From NCBI GenBank assembly GCA_021782195.1, contig JAJXVI010000090.1:1-7994 (forward strand): DNA of 7,994 bases, in the 5' to 3' direction. The notes under the pieces were generated by a model, which had not been told where the DNA came from, did not search any database, and worked only from the letters and a program-made list of their open reading frames with translations. The DNA comes from a bacterium. GTDB taxonomy: Bacteria; Vulcanimicrobiota; Xenobia; RGZZ01. Shown in pieces: positions 5,787-7,994 of this stretch. Each line of letters starts with the position of its first letter. Within the stretch, counting starts at the first letter, position 1. The position numbers and the translations under genes were made by a program.

Positions 5787-6734
5787 TCAACGGTTGCACG
5801 CTTCGTTCGGGGTCTCGGTGATGGTGCACGTGACGCCGTGCGGTTCCACGTCAAGCGCAAGTGGACGGGCGTCGTAACCGTTTTGCAGAAACGCCCGGGT
5901 CATGGCTTGCGCGACGCCTCGTGCGTCATCGCGCACGAACGCGCCCACGGTCGGGCCGGATCCGCTGATGAACACACCACAGGCGCCGCTTGCGCGGGCC
6001 GCGGCGCGCACGTCGTCCCAGCAGTGCAGCAGGGGTGCGCGGAAGGGGGTGTGCAACCGGTCAGACACCGCCTCTTCAAGCCACTCGAAAGCTCCGTCAC
6101 GCAGTGCGCTGACCAGTATCGCCGCGCGCGCGGCGGAGTAGACCGCATCCTCGCGTCGATAATCGGCCGGAAGGGCGCGGCGGGCCTCGTCGGTGGACAC
6201 CCGCAGGTCCGGCACGGCAAACCCGAGCCGCAGCTGCGCGTGCAGGGGCATCGGGAAGCAGCGCGTGCCGTCGTGTTCGGTCTTCACGGAGGCGGTGAGC
6301 CCCCCGTGGATTGCCGCTGCCAGGTTGTCGGGGTGCGGCTCGATGCGGAGGGCTTGTTCGAGGATCCAGTCGCGCCGAGGCGCCTCGTGACCGGCCACCG
6401 CGCTTGCCGCGGCGAGGCCCGCCACCACCGCAGCTGCGCTCGATCCGAGGCCACGGGTGACGGGAATGGCGTTGTGCGCACGGATGCGGACCCTCGGAAA
6501 TGGATGACCCAGGACCTCCAGGCCGTGACGGAAGGCCGTGAGCATCAGGTTGTTGGCGTCGTGGATCTCCGTCGCGCCCTCTCCCGTGATCTCGACGCAC
6601 GGCGGCGGGCCGGCCTCCCCGATGGGCCACGCGACGGTCACCTCGTTGTAGAGCTTTACGGCAAGACCCAGAAAGTCGAATCCCGGGCCGAGGTTTGCGG
6701 TCGTGGCGCAGACGCGGATCCTCGCGAACCGCAC
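5787..6734 (-). CDS. thrB: Homoserine kinase
   Basis: The 315-residue product is a GHMP-family kinase that phosphorylates homoserine with ATP, giving O-phosphohomoserine, the substrate of ThrC. Motif 1 is at the N-terminus (ATTANLGPGFDFLG, 10-23), the phosphate-binding motif PVTRGLGSSAAAV lies at 91-103, HPDNLAAAIHGG at 134-145, and the C-terminal glycine-rich motif SGSGPTVGAFV at 257-267. The length is normal for the family. The start is GTG at 6734-6732, which gives the typical MRFARIRVCATTANLGPG opening. A GAGG lies 7 bases upstream, inside the last codons of thrC, whose stop is only 3 bases before. The stop is TGA at 5789-5787. Position in a hom-thrC-thrB operon supports the assignment fully. 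Confidence 0.97.
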   Translation of the reverse strand: MRFARIRVCATTANLGPGFDFLGLAVKLYNEVTVAWPIGEAGPPPCVEITGEGATEIHDANNLMLTAFRHGLEVLGHPFPRVRIRAHNAIPVTRGLGSSAAAVVAGLAAASAVAGHEAPRRDWILEQALRIEPHPDNLAAAIHGGLTASVKTEHDGTRCFPMPLHAQLRLGFAVPDLRVSTDEARRALPADYRREDAVYSAARAAILVSALRDGAFEWLEEAVSDRLHTPFRAPLLHCWDDVRAAARASGACGVFISGSGPTVGAFVRDDARGVAQAMTRAFLQNGYDARPLALDVEPHGVTCTITETPNEACNR

Positions 6735-6737
6735 GGC

Positions 6738-7838
6738 TCAACCTCGCCGGATCTCGCGATTGCTTTCCCCCGTGATGAGGGCTTCGATCGCGTGAATCTC
6801 GGCTTCGATGGCGCGAGGGGGTTCGGCGAGGTCTTGCGTGGCGGTGGCGGGGTCCTTCAGGCCGTGGCCGGTCAGCACGCAAACCACGCGGTCGTGGGGG
6901 CGCAGTCGCCCTCCTTCACGACTCATCTTCAGCAGGCCGGCCACCGGGGCCGCCGACGCTGGCTCGCAGAAAACACCCTCTTCTCTTGCAAGAAGGTGAT
7001 AGGCCTCGAGAATCTCGGTGTCTTCCACGCAGTCGATAAGCCCTCCCGACTCGTTGCGCGCGCGTTCCGCGCCTTCCCACGACGCGGGGTTGCCGATACG
7101 GATTGCCGTTGCGACGGTCTGGGGAGCGGCGATGGGGTGTCCGAGTACGAGGGGAGCCGCGCCGGCCGCCTGAAAACCGTCCATGCGCGGAAGTCGCGTG
7201 CAGCGACCCGCAGCGTGCCAGGCCTGGAAACCTTTCCAGTACGCGGTGATGTTGCCCGCGTTGCCGACGGGGAGCACGAGGTGATCGGGTGCGTCGCCCA
7301 GCGCTTCGCAGATCTCGAAGGCGGCTGTCTGCTGGCCGATGATGCGGAACGGGTTCACCGAGTTGACCAGGGCCAGGCCGTGCCGTTCGGCGACCTCGCG
7401 CACGAGCTCCAGTGCCCGGTCGAAGTTTCCGGCGATGGTGACGACCCGTGCTCCGTGGATGATGCTCTGGGAGAGCTTTCCGAGGGCGACCTTGCCCTCG
7501 GGAATGACCACCCAGCACCGTAGACCCGCACGTGCCGCATAGGCGGCGGCACTTGCTGCCGTGTTGCCCGTGGACGCGCAGATCACCGCCGAGGCTCCCT
7601 GTGCCAGCGCCATCGTGATGGCGACCGTCATCCCACGGTCCTTGAACGACCCCGTCGGGTTGCAGCCTTCGTATTTGAGCCAGACGTCGAGCCCCAGACG
7701 GTCACTCAAACGAGTGGCCCGGAGAAGGGGGGTCGCGCCTTCGCCAAGCGTGACGATCCGTGCTTCCGGCGGCACAGGCAGGTGGTCCGAGTAGGCGGCG
7801 ATGATGCCAGGCCAGCAGAGCGCGTGGTGCGTGCTCAT
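6738..7838 (-). CDS. thrC: Threonine synthase
   Basis: The 366-residue product is a PLP enzyme of fold type II that converts O-phosphohomoserine to threonine and phosphate. The Schiff-base lysine is Lys66 in [11 protein letters not shown] (60-70). [13 protein letters not shown] at 88-100 and the phosphate-cradle loop GNAGN at 192-196 are present, followed by [14 protein letters not shown] (253-266), [12 protein letters not shown] (291-302) and TGHGLKD (323-329). The length matches the short form found in Bacillus and many other bacteria, not the longer E. coli/yeast type, which has a different N-terminal region. ATG at 7838-7836 is well supported: GAGGAG is 7 bases upstream, and the start overlaps the hom stop as ATGA, so translation is coupled. 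thrB follows after 3 bases. The three genes form one threonine unit. Confidence 0.98.
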   Translation of the reverse strand: MSTHHALCWPGIIAAYSDHLPVPPEARIVTLGEGATPLLRATRLSDRLGLDVWLKYEGCNPTGSFKDRGMTVAITMALAQGASAVICASTGNTAASAAAYAARAGLRCWVVIPEGKVALGKLSQSIIHGARVVTIAGNFDRALELVREVAERHGLALVNSVNPFRIIGQQTAAFEICEALGDAPDHLVLPVGNAGNITAYWKGFQAWHAAGRCTRLPRMDGFQAAGAAPLVLGHPIAAPQTVATAIRIGNPASWEGAERARNESGGLIDCVEDTEILEAYHLLAREEGVFCEPASAAPVAGLLKMSREGGRLRPHDRVVCVLTGHGLKDPATATQDLAEPPRAIEAEIHAIEALITGESNREIRRG

Positions 7839-7994
7839 GCATCGTCTCCTCTCACGCGCAACACGGCAGCGACCTCGCTCACCTGTGGAAGGAGGCGGAA
7901 CCTGGCGAGCGCGCGACGCATGTGCTTTTCCAGTGTATCGTGTGTAAGGAACACCACGTCGACGGTCTCGTCGTGCGGTTGCCCTTTCTGGATG
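7835..7994 (-). CDS. hom: Homoserine dehydrogenase, C-terminal end (5' part beyond the right edge)
   Basis: Only the last 52 residues are present. They read [19 protein letters not shown], then [20 protein letters not shown], ending in DDA and TGA. The pattern VxLTH-x4-E-x2-M-x2-AL-x4-LP-V-x-VRV is the final helix and strand of the regulatory ACT domain that closes monofunctional homoserine dehydrogenases. The enzyme reduces aspartate semialdehyde to homoserine with NAD(P)H, and the ACT domain usually senses threonine. The catalytic part is outside the window. The stop overlaps thrC as ATGA, and the order hom-thrC-thrB is common in Gram-positive and several other bacteria, which makes the call secure despite the short length. 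An ACT domain on a fused aspartokinase-dehydrogenase is less likely, because those proteins end in the dehydrogenase domain. Confidence 0.9.
   Translation of the reverse strand, partial: IQKGQPHDETVDVVFLTHDTLEKHMRRALARFRLLPQVSEVAAVLRVRGDDA
7846..7851 (-). promoter_or_regulatory. Ribosome binding site of thrC
   Basis: GAGGAG lies 7 bases before the thrC ATG, within the last codons of hom. It fixes the thrC start and shows that thrC can be initiated independently as well as by coupling. Confidence 0.8.

Noticed and set aside
1412..5790. TTGA overlaps at three gene ends (1412-1415, 3666-3669, 5787-5790)
   Set aside because: It looked like a repeated coupling signal, but only the 1412-1415 case precedes a frame I support from that start. 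The others may be chance, so I do not claim a rule.
5772..7523. 583-codon open frame on the plus strand
   Set aside because: It is antisense to thrB and thrC, which carry complete family motifs; its own translation is low-complexity and unlike any family I know.

Overview
The window is a GC-rich stretch of ordinary bacterial chromosome. Every gene I can support lies on the minus strand, so transcription runs from the right edge to the left edge. The gene content is housekeeping: threonine synthesis, tRNA-Ile modification, purine salvage and membrane protein quality control. The genes have GC-rich codons and frequent GTG (and possibly TTG) starts. This fits a high-GC bacterium, but nothing here fixes the phylum. 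I see no phage, transposon, CRISPR, rRNA or tRNA signal.

Reading in the direction of transcription: (1) 7835-7994 is the C-terminal end of homoserine dehydrogenase (hom). It overlaps threonine synthase (thrC) by an ATGA. Homoserine kinase (thrB) follows after 3 bases. Together they are the last three steps from aspartate semialdehyde to threonine. (2) The tilS - hpt - ftsH cluster known from many bacteria follows. tilS comes first, perhaps with a start buried in a strong hairpin. It overlaps a hypoxanthine phosphoribosyltransferase-type gene whose catalytic loop is unusual. A 382-base gap then precedes ftsH, the membrane AAA+ zinc protease. (3) A 101-residue three-helix membrane protein of unknown function touches the ftsH stop and is followed by a terminator-like hairpin. 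(4) After a 197-base gap with a second, elaborate hairpin comes another hypoxanthine phosphoribosyltransferase gene, with fully canonical motifs and a good ribosome binding site. It is coupled through TGATG to a coiled-coil protein of the COG1579 (CT398-like, zinc-ribbon) type, which runs off the left edge.

I did not find a clearly new system. The best leads are the two hpt paralogues flanking ftsH (the one in the conserved slot has lost the SSYG loop), the unknown small membrane protein tied to ftsH, and two unexplained hairpins at 5716-5748 and 998-1036. All assignments come from reading motifs by eye. No database search was run.
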